Shown: positions 1 through 6,659 of the stretch, piece after piece | Layout of the letters: each line of letters starts with the position of its first letter | Numbering within the stretch: the first letter of the stretch is position 1 | Notes under the pieces: model-generated | The model's input: the letters and a program-made list of their open reading frames with translations, nothing else | Database searches by the model: none | Told to the model about the DNA's origin: nothing | Position numbers and translations under genes: made by a program | NCBI RefSeq assembly: GCF_900167435.1 | Contig: NZ_FUWS01000005.1 | Span: 102,991 to 146,961, forward strand | DNA from: Marinactinospora thermotolerans DSM 45154 | GTDB lineage: Bacteria > Actinomycetota > Actinomycetes > Streptosporangiales > Streptosporangiaceae | DNA: 43,971 bases | Direction: 5' to 3'

Positions 1-1890
1 GGCCCGGGGGCGGGCAGCAGCATGCCGCCCCCCGGTTCCTTCGGTGGGCCGGGGAACAGCAGCGTGCTGCCGCCGCCCCCCGACTACAGCGGCCCAGGCG
101 CCGGCAGCGGCATCACCCCGCCACCCGGCGACGGCACCATCGTGCCGCCGCCGCTGTACTCGGGCGGGCCCGGTGGCGGCAGCGGCATGACACCGCCGCC
201 CTCCACTCAGCGGGGCAGCAACCGGACACCGTTCCCGGTCGACCCGGATACCGGGCTGCCCATCGACCCCGACACCGGCCAGCCCTTCCCCGTCGACCCC
301 GACACCGGCCTGCCCTACGACCCGGACACCGGGCTGCCCGTCGCGATCGACCCCGACACCGGCCAGCCGACGCCGATCGACCCGATGACGGGTCAGCCGA
401 TCACGAGCAGCGGTCCGGGCAGCGGCGGCTTCCCCGGCGGGTTCCCCACGGACCCCGGCACGGGGCTGCCTCTCAACCCGGACACCGGCCAGCCCTTCCC
501 CGTCGACCCGGACACCGGGCTGCCGTACAACCCCGACACCGGCCTGCCCATCGCCCTGGACCCCGACACCGGCCAGCCCTACCCGATCGACCCGATCACC
601 GGCGGGCCGGTCGATCCGGACACCGGACTGCCGATCCAGTTCGACCCGGAAACCGGCGACCCGGTGGGCATCGACCCCATTACGGGGCAGCCGATCACCA
701 GCAGCGGTCCGGGCAGCGGCGGCTTCCCCGGCGGATTCCCCACGGACCCCGGCACGGGGCTGCCTCTCAACCCGGACACCGGCCAGCCCTTCCCGATCGA
801 CCCCGACACCGGACTGCCCTACAACCCCGACACCGGCCTGCCCATCGCCCTGGACCCCGACACCGGCCAGCCCTACCCGATCGACCCCGACACCGGACTG
901 CCGTACGACCCGGACACCGGACTGCCGATCCAGATGGACCCGTCCACCGGCCAGCCGGTGGGCATCGACCCGATGACCGGCGAACCGATCACCAGCAGCG
1001 GCCCCGGCGTGGGGAACTTCCCCATCGATCCCGACAGCGGCATCCCCATTAACCCGGAGACCGGCGAGCCGTTCCCCATCGACCCGGAGACGGAGCTGCC
1101 GTACAACCCGGACACCGGCCTGCCGGTGCTCGTGGACCCGGACACCGGCGTTCCGTTCCCCATCGACCCGAACACGGGGTTGCCGTATGACCCGGATACC
1201 GGGTACCAGATGGCGTTCGATCCCGACACCGGGGAGACCTACGCGGTCGATCCCACTACCGGATTGCGGATCGACCCCGATACCGGGCAGCCCATCACCA
1301 GCAGCGGTCCGGGCAGCGGCTCCGGTCTCCCGAGTCCGCCGCGCATCGAGATCCCGGAGTACCGTCCCTCCACGACCAGCGGGGGCCCCGGATCCGGCGG
1401 CTTCGGCGGCGATGGGCAGGCCCCCGGAACGTCCGACCGCTCGAGCATGTTCGCCGGGCCCGGAGGGCAGAACGGCGCGGCCGGGCCGACCGGCGGCCCC
1501 GGTGAGAGTGGCTTCCTGACCGCCCCAAACCCCGGCGGACCAGGTCAGATGCAGAACGGGACCGGCGCCCCCATGGGCGGCATGCCGCCCATGATGCCGC
1601 CGAACATGGGCGGGCAGAACCAGCAGGACCGCAGCCGTTCGACCTGGCTGTCCGAGGACGAGCGGGTCTGGGGCACTGCCGGCAAGGACCGCAAGTCCGT
1701 CCTCGGGCGTCCCGTACCTGGCGAAGAGAAGAAGGGAGCGGCACGTGAGTACATCGATGCCCGAACAGGTGGAGCAGGCACTCGCACGTCTTCGGACGCA
1801 GATGGCGGAGTTCGCGCAGGCAAACGCAAGCCTGGAATCGGCAACCGAAGAGGTCGTGTCCAAGGATCGGGCGGTGAGCGCGAAGGTTAA
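1..1890 (+). CDS. Pro/Gly-rich DPDTG-repeat protein, 5' end outside window
   Basis: The frame is open from base 1, so the gene begins upstream; the ATG at 22 lies in the middle of repetitive sequence and is unlikely to be the start. About 629 residues are visible. The first ~70 are GPG/PPP-rich. Residues ~75-435 are tandem units of the type (V/I)DPDTG(L/Q)P, arranged in larger ~98-aa super-repeats that end in PITSSGPG. A Gly/Pro/Met-rich region follows, then near residue 547 the motif TWLSEDERVWG and VLGRP. As I recall, similar W-L-x-E-D-x-x-V-W endings occur in large proteins of actinobacterial type VII secretion loci, which fits the neighbours. The last ~48 codons overlap the next gene in another frame and have a basic, low-complexity look, so the tail may be fortuitous read-through or the result of a lost stop. 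The N-terminal domain is not visible. No enzymatic motif is seen; a secreted or structural role is inferred. Confidence 0.8.
   Translation, partial: GPGAGSSMPPPGSFGGPGNSSVLPPPPDYSGPGAGSGITPPPGDGTIVPPPLYSGGPGGGSGMTPPPSTQRGSNRTPFPVDPDTGLPIDPDTGQPFPVDPDTGLPYDPDTGLPVAIDPDTGQPTPIDPMTGQPITSSGPGSGGFPGGFPTDPGTGLPLNPDTGQPFPVDPDTGLPYNPDTGLPIALDPDTGQPYPIDPITGGPVDPDTGLPIQFDPETGDPVGIDPITGQPITSSGPGSGGFPGGFPTDPGTGLPLNPDTGQPFPIDPDTGLPYNPDTGLPIALDPDTGQPYPIDPDTGLPYDPDTGLPIQMDPSTGQPVGIDPMTGEPITSSGPGVGNFPIDPDSGIPINPETGEPFPIDPETELPYNPDTGLPVLVDPDTGVPFPIDPNTGLPYDPDTGYQMAFDPDTGETYAVDPTTGLRIDPDTGQPITSSGPGSGSGLPSPPRIEIPEYRPSTTSGGPGSGGFGGDGQAPGTSDRSSMFAGPGGQNGAAGPTGGPGESGFLTAPNPGGPGQMQNGTGAPMGGMPPMMPPNMGGQNQQDRSRSTWLSEDERVWGTAGKDRKSVLGRPVPGEEKKGAAREYIDARTGGAGTRTSSDADGGVRAGKRKPGIGNRRGRVQGSGGEREG
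418..1311 (+). repeat. ~294-bp in-frame tandem super-repeat (three copies)
   Basis: The segment encoding SSGPG plus the following DPDTG units recurs with starts near 411, 705, 999 and 1305. The spacing is 294, 294 and 306 nt (98, 98 and 102 codons). Copies one and two are almost identical at the base level around the GFPGGFPTDPGTG stretch (about 418-530 versus 712-824). The third copy has diverged. All spacings are multiples of three, so copy-number change would keep the frame open. Confidence 0.85.
1732..1738 (+). promoter_or_regulatory. ribosome-binding site for the GTG start at 1745
   Basis: AAGGGAG ends 6 nt before GTG 1745, a good spacing. The ATG at 1757 would be 18 nt away, so the GTG is preferred as the start of the YbaB-like gene. 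Confidence 0.65.
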
Positions 1891-2170
1891 CGCCAAGGGC
1901 GAACTGGTGGAACTGAAGTTCCCCACCCAGAAGTACCGCCAGATGGCGCCTGCGGAGCTGGCCCAGGCGATCAAGGACGTCATCGAGCGCGCCCGTACCC
2001 AGATGTCCGCGCACGTCGCGGAAACCCTCGGCCGGTTCGCTCCGGAAGGCGTGAACATGGCCGACGCGATGAACGGCCAGATCAACCCGACGCAGATGAT
2101 GAGCAAACTCGACCTCCCCTTCATGGGCACGGACGTGCCCGGCAGGAGCGAACGCCCCGAAGTGGGCTAG
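1745..2170 (+). CDS. YbaB/EbfC-family nucleoid-associated-like protein (EspL-like context)
   Basis: 141 aa, starting at GTG 1745 behind AAGGGAG. The core reads like the YbaB/EbfC family: an N-terminal helix (residues ~5-35), then EEVVSKDRAVSAKVNAKGEL, a hydrophobic strand (VELKFP), a YRQMAPAEL turn and a long helix with a R-A-R-T-Q-M pattern. About 45 extra residues follow the core, compared with ~109 aa for E. coli YbaB. The family forms dimers; some members bind DNA. In mycobacterial ESX-1 the accessory protein EspL has this fold and sits next to the Pro-rich EspK, so a type VII secretion accessory role is as likely here as a nucleoid role. The first 146 nt overlap the preceding gene. The stop is 9 nt before the next start, within its ribosome-binding site, which suggests translational coupling. 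Confidence 0.85.
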   Translation: MSTSMPEQVEQALARLRTQMAEFAQANASLESATEEVVSKDRAVSAKVNAKGELVELKFPTQKYRQMAPAELAQAIKDVIERARTQMSAHVAETLGRFAPEGVNMADAMNGQINPTQMMSKLDLPFMGTDVPGRSERPEVG

Positions 2171-2173
2171 GAG
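2169..2173 (+). promoter_or_regulatory. ribosome-binding site overlapping the upstream stop codon
   Basis: AGGAG overlaps the TAG stop of the YbaB-like gene and lies 6 nt before ATG 2180. This arrangement supports coupled translation of the two genes. Confidence 0.6.
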
Positions 2174-2179
2174 ACGACC

Positions 2180-5100
2180 ATGACCGAGAACCGGGACAGC
2201 TCCACCCCTGTGCCCTCTGAGGAGGGCGATGCGAGTTCGCCGCGCGAGGTGCTGCGGACCGTCGCCATGATGGCGCCGGTCGCGGCTTCGGCCGGTGACA
2301 GCGTCAGCTCCGATCCCGCGACCGGGGAGCTGCACATCACGCAGGACGACGGGGACGTCACGACGCTGGACCCCGGCGGCAAACAGGTCCACGTCGACGA
2401 TGAGACGGGCATCATCACCGTGGGCGCGGACAGCGACACGACCGTCGAGGCGTTCCGCGCCTTCAAGCAGACCATGCCGCGGCATGAGCTCCGGCAGGGC
2501 TCCTCGTACTCCAGCCAGCCTGGCCACGGTGGCGGCGACGGCGGCGGCTCGTACGGAGGTGGACAGCAGCAGGCCGGCGACGAGCAGGTCACGCAGCAGT
2601 ACACGCCGATGACGGAGTCGGTGGACACCGCCACTGTGTTCGCGCGTGCCCTGCACCCGCAGCGGGAACCGGCGCAGCCGGTGGAGGACATCAGCGTGCC
2701 CGCTTCCGAGGGGGAACCTCAGCAGCGGCTGCTGCGCGGCGAGCAGACGCTGCACCAGCCCATGGAGCCCATCCCGGACAAGGGGGTCGCGGCGAAGAGC
2801 GAGCCGGTGATCCCCATCAGCACCGACGCCGCGGGCGAGGAGCGGTCCCCGAGCATCGAGATCGATCCGGAGACCGGGCTGGTCACCGTCGACAGCGGCA
2901 CGGGTGTGGTGCACCTCGACCATGGCGACCACGACATCGAGCTGGATGCGGAGACCGGGCAGTTCACCGCCACGCCGGAAGGCAGCAAGGTGGTGTCGCC
3001 TCCCGGGCAGGTGAGCATCGACCCCGACAGCGGGCTGCTCACCATCCTGCACAGCGGCGGCAAGGTCGTCGTCGACCCGGCGACCGGCGAGGTCACCCTC
3101 GACTCCGAGGGCGCGTTCGAGATTGACCCGGAGAGCGGCCGGCTGACGATGGGCGACCCGGCGGCGCTCGTGGCCGAGGACGCCGGCTTCGCCGACGGGG
3201 AGCCGCTGGTGCCCAACCCCGGCGAGGTCATGGTCCGCGTCGACCCCGACACCGGACTGATCCAGGTGTACCGGCACGAGGGCACCATCACCATCAACCC
3301 CGAGGACGGCGCGGTCGGCGTCGAACTCGGCGACGGCTCCGTGAGTGTCGACCCGGAGACCGGCCAGGTCATCGTTACCCCCGCCGAGGAGGAGCAGGCG
3401 GAAGGTGGCGGCGGCGACGGGCAGTCCGCCGGTGGCGGGTCCGATGCGCAGGACGGCGACGAGGACCAGGCGGCCGACGATCAGTCCAAGACCGTGCCCG
3501 CAAACAACGACCGGTCCACCGAGGGCCAGGTCACCGTCCCGGAGCAGAACACTCCGCACATCCCGAGCAAGACGGTCCCCTCCGGAGAGCAGGAGACCGG
3601 AGATGACGATGCCGCGGCCGATTCGGACGCCGTCACCCCCGGGGAGTCGTCCTCCTTCGCTCCACCGTCGTACAGCCCCCCCGGCACGTCGTCCCCGCCG
3701 ATTTCCCAGTCCGGGGACCCCGCGCCGGACGGTGGCTCCGGCACCGCCACGGAGGAGCCCCAGGACGAGGAGTCCACGGGTAACGAGGAGAACGCCGCAG
3801 GGCAGACGACGCCCGGAGGCTCCGCTGGCGACACCTCAGGGGACACGTCCGGGAACGGGCAGACCGGGCAGTCCACGCCGACCGAGCACGTGGGCAACAC
3901 GCCGCCGGCCACCTCGGAGTCGGAACCGGCCCATTCGATCGCCACCAACCCCGAAACGGGCGCGGCCGAGATCGACTACGGGAACGGCACCGTCAGCGTG
4001 GACCCCGCCCTGGGTGACGTGGAGAAGGATCCGGAGACCGGGGACCTGGTCTTCACCCCGGCGAATGGCGACCCCAACTCCACCGGCCGGGTCAGCATCA
4101 ACCCCGAAACGGGCAAGATCGCCCTGGGGCCGAACGGCAACGTGACCATCGACCCGGGGACGGGCGAGGTCACGATGGACAGCGGCAACGACCGGGTCCG
4201 TATCGACCCGGAGACGGGCGAGCTCATCATCGGTGACCCCGAGGACACCGCGGGGCACGACGACAGCTCCGCGGCTGGCGGGGAATTCACACTGGGAGAG
4301 GGCGACGCGCAGATCAGCGTCGATCCGGAGACCGGTGACATCATCGTCGACCGTCCCGACGGCCGGCTCATCGTCGACCCGGAAACCGGTGCGGTCCGGG
4401 CAGATCTGGACGACAACGAGCTGACGGTCGATCCGGAAACGGGCGAGCTCACGCTCACCCCGCCGGCGGAGGATTCCGCGGAGCAGCCGGGAGACAGCAG
4501 CCAGGGTGCTACCGGCCAGAGCGAATCTCCTGGCGGCAGTGGAGAATCGTCGGCCGGGACGGGTTCGTCCGATTCTCCCGGCGGAGGGGACTCCGCTTCC
4601 GAGCCTGTCCAGAGCTTCCCGCGTCACGTTATGAGCACCCGGCCCGGCTCGGAGGACGGCGAAGAAGGCACCGGCGAGGAGGAGGAGGAGTCGGCTGGGA
4701 CGGGCTCGTCCAGCTCACCCGGCGGAGACGACTCCACCTCCAGCTCGTCCGGGGAAGAAGAGGAAGAAGACGACACCTCCGAAGAGGAGGAGGAAGAAGA
4801 CGACTCCGGTGAGCCGGACCCACGTTCGGAAGATGAGCCCGAGTCCGTCGACGACAAAAAGGGCAACGGCGAGGAAAAGGGGGAAGGTGAGGGCGGAAAC
4901 GGCGCGGGCCAGAACGGCGAAGGCTCCGAGACCTCCGGCGACGTCACCACGATCGCGTTCAGTGAGATCAAGAAGTTCAACAAGGACTTCGTGATCGGGA
5001 TCCGGGACGCCGCCGCCGCACACAAGCTGGAACTGCAGCCGTACCAGGACGGCGGCCCGCACCTCCTCTGCGGAAATCCCGAGCACCTCCCCATCATCTC

Positions 5101-5404
5101 CACTCTCCATAAGCAGGTCGACCAGGGCCTGAAGGACATCTACAAGGAGCTGGACAAGCTGGAGGTGAAGATGACGGAAATCTCCGCCCAGCTGCACGAG
5201 AGTGTCCTCCGCTGGTCCGACCTGGAGGACGACCAGGAACTCACCGCTGCGGAGATCACCGCACTCATGGGACAGCCGTTCGGCTCGCAGAGCGGTACCG
5301 GCGGCACTGGTGGTATCGGCGGCTTTGGTGGTACCGGCGGTACTGGCAGCACCACCAGCGGCAACGGCAACGGCAACACCCAGAACGACGAGGAGGCAGA
5401 GTAG
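2180..5404 (+). CDS. acidic DPETG-repeat protein with helical C-terminus
   Basis: 1,074 aa; family not recognised. The N-terminal ~85 residues already contain three loose repeats (DPATGELHI, DPGGKQVHV, DDETGIITV). A first repeat block (residues ~226-400, eight units) and a second (~588-764, about nine units) follow the pattern (V/I)xIDPETGxVxL, each suggesting a short beta strand after an Asp-Pro turn. Ser/Pro/Glu-rich linkers separate them; residues ~830-905 are extremely acidic with runs of Glu. Residues ~919-1027 form predicted helices containing the only cysteine seen (LLCGN), a YKELD motif (Y988 to D992, matching the YxxxD/E signal of type VII substrates) and W1012. The tail is Gly/Thr-rich. 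No signal peptide or membrane span is apparent. The DPxTG motif is shared with the gene at 1-1890, so the two may act together. Export through a type VII system is an inference. Confidence 0.85.
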   Translation: MTENRDSSTPVPSEEGDASSPREVLRTVAMMAPVAASAGDSVSSDPATGELHITQDDGDVTTLDPGGKQVHVDDETGIITVGADSDTTVEAFRAFKQTMPRHELRQGSSYSSQPGHGGGDGGGSYGGGQQQAGDEQVTQQYTPMTESVDTATVFARALHPQREPAQPVEDISVPASEGEPQQRLLRGEQTLHQPMEPIPDKGVAAKSEPVIPISTDAAGEERSPSIEIDPETGLVTVDSGTGVVHLDHGDHDIELDAETGQFTATPEGSKVVSPPGQVSIDPDSGLLTILHSGGKVVVDPATGEVTLDSEGAFEIDPESGRLTMGDPAALVAEDAGFADGEPLVPNPGEVMVRVDPDTGLIQVYRHEGTITINPEDGAVGVELGDGSVSVDPETGQVIVTPAEEEQAEGGGGDGQSAGGGSDAQDGDEDQAADDQSKTVPANNDRSTEGQVTVPEQNTPHIPSKTVPSGEQETGDDDAAADSDAVTPGESSSFAPPSYSPPGTSSPPISQSGDPAPDGGSGTATEEPQDEESTGNEENAAGQTTPGGSAGDTSGDTSGNGQTGQSTPTEHVGNTPPATSESEPAHSIATNPETGAAEIDYGNGTVSVDPALGDVEKDPETGDLVFTPANGDPNSTGRVSINPETGKIALGPNGNVTIDPGTGEVTMDSGNDRVRIDPETGELIIGDPEDTAGHDDSSAAGGEFTLGEGDAQISVDPETGDIIVDRPDGRLIVDPETGAVRADLDDNELTVDPETGELTLTPPAEDSAEQPGDSSQGATGQSESPGGSGESSAGTGSSDSPGGGDSASEPVQSFPRHVMSTRPGSEDGEEGTGEEEEESAGTGSSSSPGGDDSTSSSSGEEEEEDDTSEEEEEEDDSGEPDPRSEDEPESVDDKKGNGEEKGEGEGGNGAGQNGEGSETSGDVTTIAFSEIKKFNKDFVIGIRDAAAAHKLELQPYQDGGPHLLCGNPEHLPIISTLHKQVDQGLKDIYKELDKLEVKMTEISAQLHESVLRWSDLEDDQELTAAEITALMGQPFGSQSGTGGTGGIGGFGGTGGTGSTTSGNGNGNTQNDEEAE
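2855..3380 (+). repeat. DPETG repeat block 1 of the acidic protein
   Basis: About eight degenerate ~20-24-aa units, each centred on DPETG, DPDSG, DPATG, DPESG or DPDTG followed by an alternating hydrophobic strand. Divergence at base level shows that the units are old. Confidence 0.75.
3940..4470 (+). repeat. DPETG repeat block 2 of the acidic protein
   Basis: About nine units (NPETG, DPALG, DPETG, DPGTG variants), more regular than block 1. They are separated from block 1 by a ~185-aa Ser/Pro/Glu-rich linker. Confidence 0.75.
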
Positions 5405-5466
5405 AAAGGGCGTAATCTACCTTTCGCCCCCACTCGTCCCCCACGCCCCCATCGGGCACCGCGGAC

Positions 5467-5509
5467 GGCGCGGCGTGTGATCATGTGGCAGGAGACGGCA
5501 CGCCGCGCC
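5467..5509 (+). terminator. perfect 11-bp GC-rich stem-loop in the 128-nt gap (terminator or attenuator)
   Basis: GGCGCGGCGTG (5467-5477) is exactly complementary to CACGCCGCGCC (5499-5509), with a 21-nt loop. There is no T-tract, as is common for actinomycete hairpin terminators. It starts 62 nt after the stop of the acidic-protein gene and ends 23 nt before GTG 5533, so it could end the first operon, attenuate read-through, or set the 5' end of the downstream message. The rest of the gap (5405-5532) shows only a weak imperfect GAAAGG/CCTTTC inverted repeat (5404-5425) and no convincing promoter. Confidence 0.5.
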
Positions 5510-5518
5510 CGACAGAAC

Positions 5519-5525
5519 GGAAAGG
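5519..5525 (+). promoter_or_regulatory. ribosome-binding site for the WXG100-like gene
   Basis: GGAAAGG lies about 7 nt before GTG 5533 and supports that start over internal ones. Confidence 0.6.
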
Positions 5526-5532
5526 ATAGGCG

Positions 5533-5922
5533 GTGTCAGGAGAAGAATTCAGCGCCAACCCCGATGAACTCGGCCGGGCCGGCAACGAGATCTACGACCT
5601 CGGCAACTTCGTCCACAAGCTGCGCACCGATCTGATAGCACAGCGCGCCAATATCGGTGATGCCTGGGACGAGACGGACGGGCGGGAAGAGGAGATCGAG
5701 CGTTCCCTGAAGGAGAACCTCACTCCGATGATCAAGAACCACGACGGACTGCTGGAGTCGCTGGTGACCGCCTTCAACGACACCGCCGACTACACCCTCG
5801 TCATGAAGCGGCGTTTTGAGCTCTCCAACGAAGCCGCTACCGACTTCGCCGACCAGTGGCAGAGCAGCATCACCGATTCCGGCACCACCCCCGGCGGTGG
5901 CGACGGCGGCCGGAGAGGGTGA
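5533..5922 (+). CDS. WXG100-like (ESAT-6-type) small helical protein
   Basis: 129 aa from GTG 5533. The sequence is almost wholly helical: helix 1 about residues 8-35, a turn, then helix 2 and a further helix to ~112, ending in a Gly-rich tail. At the expected hairpin turn it has DAWDETDG (W45), so the canonical W-x-G is W-D-E here. This fits the divergent WXG100-like proteins found in actinobacteria. Members of the superfamily form dimers and are exported by, or help export partners through, type VII secretion. I saw no clear YxxxD/E signal at the C-terminus. The stop is 11 nt before the ATG of the giant gene, so the two are likely co-translated. A partner or chaperone-like role for the giant protein is inferred from position. 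Confidence 0.75.
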   Translation: MSGEEFSANPDELGRAGNEIYDLGNFVHKLRTDLIAQRANIGDAWDETDGREEEIERSLKENLTPMIKNHDGLLESLVTAFNDTADYTLVMKRRFELSNEAATDFADQWQSSITDSGTTPGGGDGGRRG

Positions 5923-5933
5923 CGTAGTCCGCC

Positions 5934-6659
5934 ATGGGGATGGAGCTGCCCGACGCACTCGCCGACCTGTTCTATGGTCTCACCGGCACGAAGTGGCCGA
6001 ATGTGGACGAGGACCGGTTGCGGCAGCTCGGTGATGTCTACGCCACGACGAAATACATCCTCGACACCGAACTCCCCGACATGGTCATCCAGATCCGCCG
6101 CAAGGTGGAGATGACCTTCGACGGCCATTCCAACGAGTTTTTCCAGCAGTCGCTGGACCAGTTCACGGCGGGGAAGAACGACTACGTCGGAAAGGCCGCC
6201 GAACTCGCCGGCGAGATCGAGAAATACGCCCGGGAAGCGGCGAACCAGGTCGAGTACGCGAAATGGATGGTGATCGCGCAGCTCATCCAGTTGGCCTTGG
6301 AGATCGCCTGGGCGATCTCCATGGCCTTCTGGACGGGCGGCAGCTCCCTCACGTGGATTCCGATGTTCCGGTTCATCCGCAACCAGATGATCCGGCGCAT
6401 CCTCAACTGGCTGGTCTGGACCCTGATCAGCAACGTCGCCATCTCGGTGCTGTTCGCCTACGCGATGGACGCCATCATCCAGCGCATCCAGATCGCCCAG
6501 GGCAACCGGGACTCGAACGACGACAAGCTCACCAAGAGCGCCCTCATGGGCGGCCTGTTCGAGGGCCTCATCAGCGCGGGCCTGTCCACCGGCTTCGACA
6601 TCCTCATCAGCCGGGAACTCGCCAACATCTTCAGCAAGAACCTCGACGAGCTCGCCAAC
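5934..6659 (+). other. domain: WXG100/CpnT-like helical N-terminal region of the giant protein
   Basis: Residues 1-242. Amphipathic helices over residues ~20-108 are followed by strongly hydrophobic stretches at about 111-133, 156-179 and 197-226. The pattern resembles the WXG100-like N-terminal domain seen in CpnT-type actinobacterial toxins, which targets them to type VII export and may insert in membranes. Recognised by pattern only. Confidence 0.6.

Noticed and set aside
223-1311. DPDTG repeats as sortase (LPxTG) sites
   Set aside because: No LPxTG followed by a hydrophobic span and basic tail is present; the motif is a many-copy internal repeat.
213-1311. CRISPR-like array because of regular repeats
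   Set aside because: The repeats are coding, contiguous, vary codon by codon and have no unique spacers.
1295-3559. 754-codon - strand frame across the first three genes
   Set aside because: Antisense shadow of the DPDTG/DPETG repeats; the apparent periodicity comes from the sense-strand repeats.
5413-5418. TAATCT as a possible -10 promoter element before the WXG100-like gene
   Set aside because: It fits the loose TANNNT pattern, but no plausible -35 hexamer lies 16-19 nt upstream. It also overlaps a weak inverted repeat just after a stop codon.
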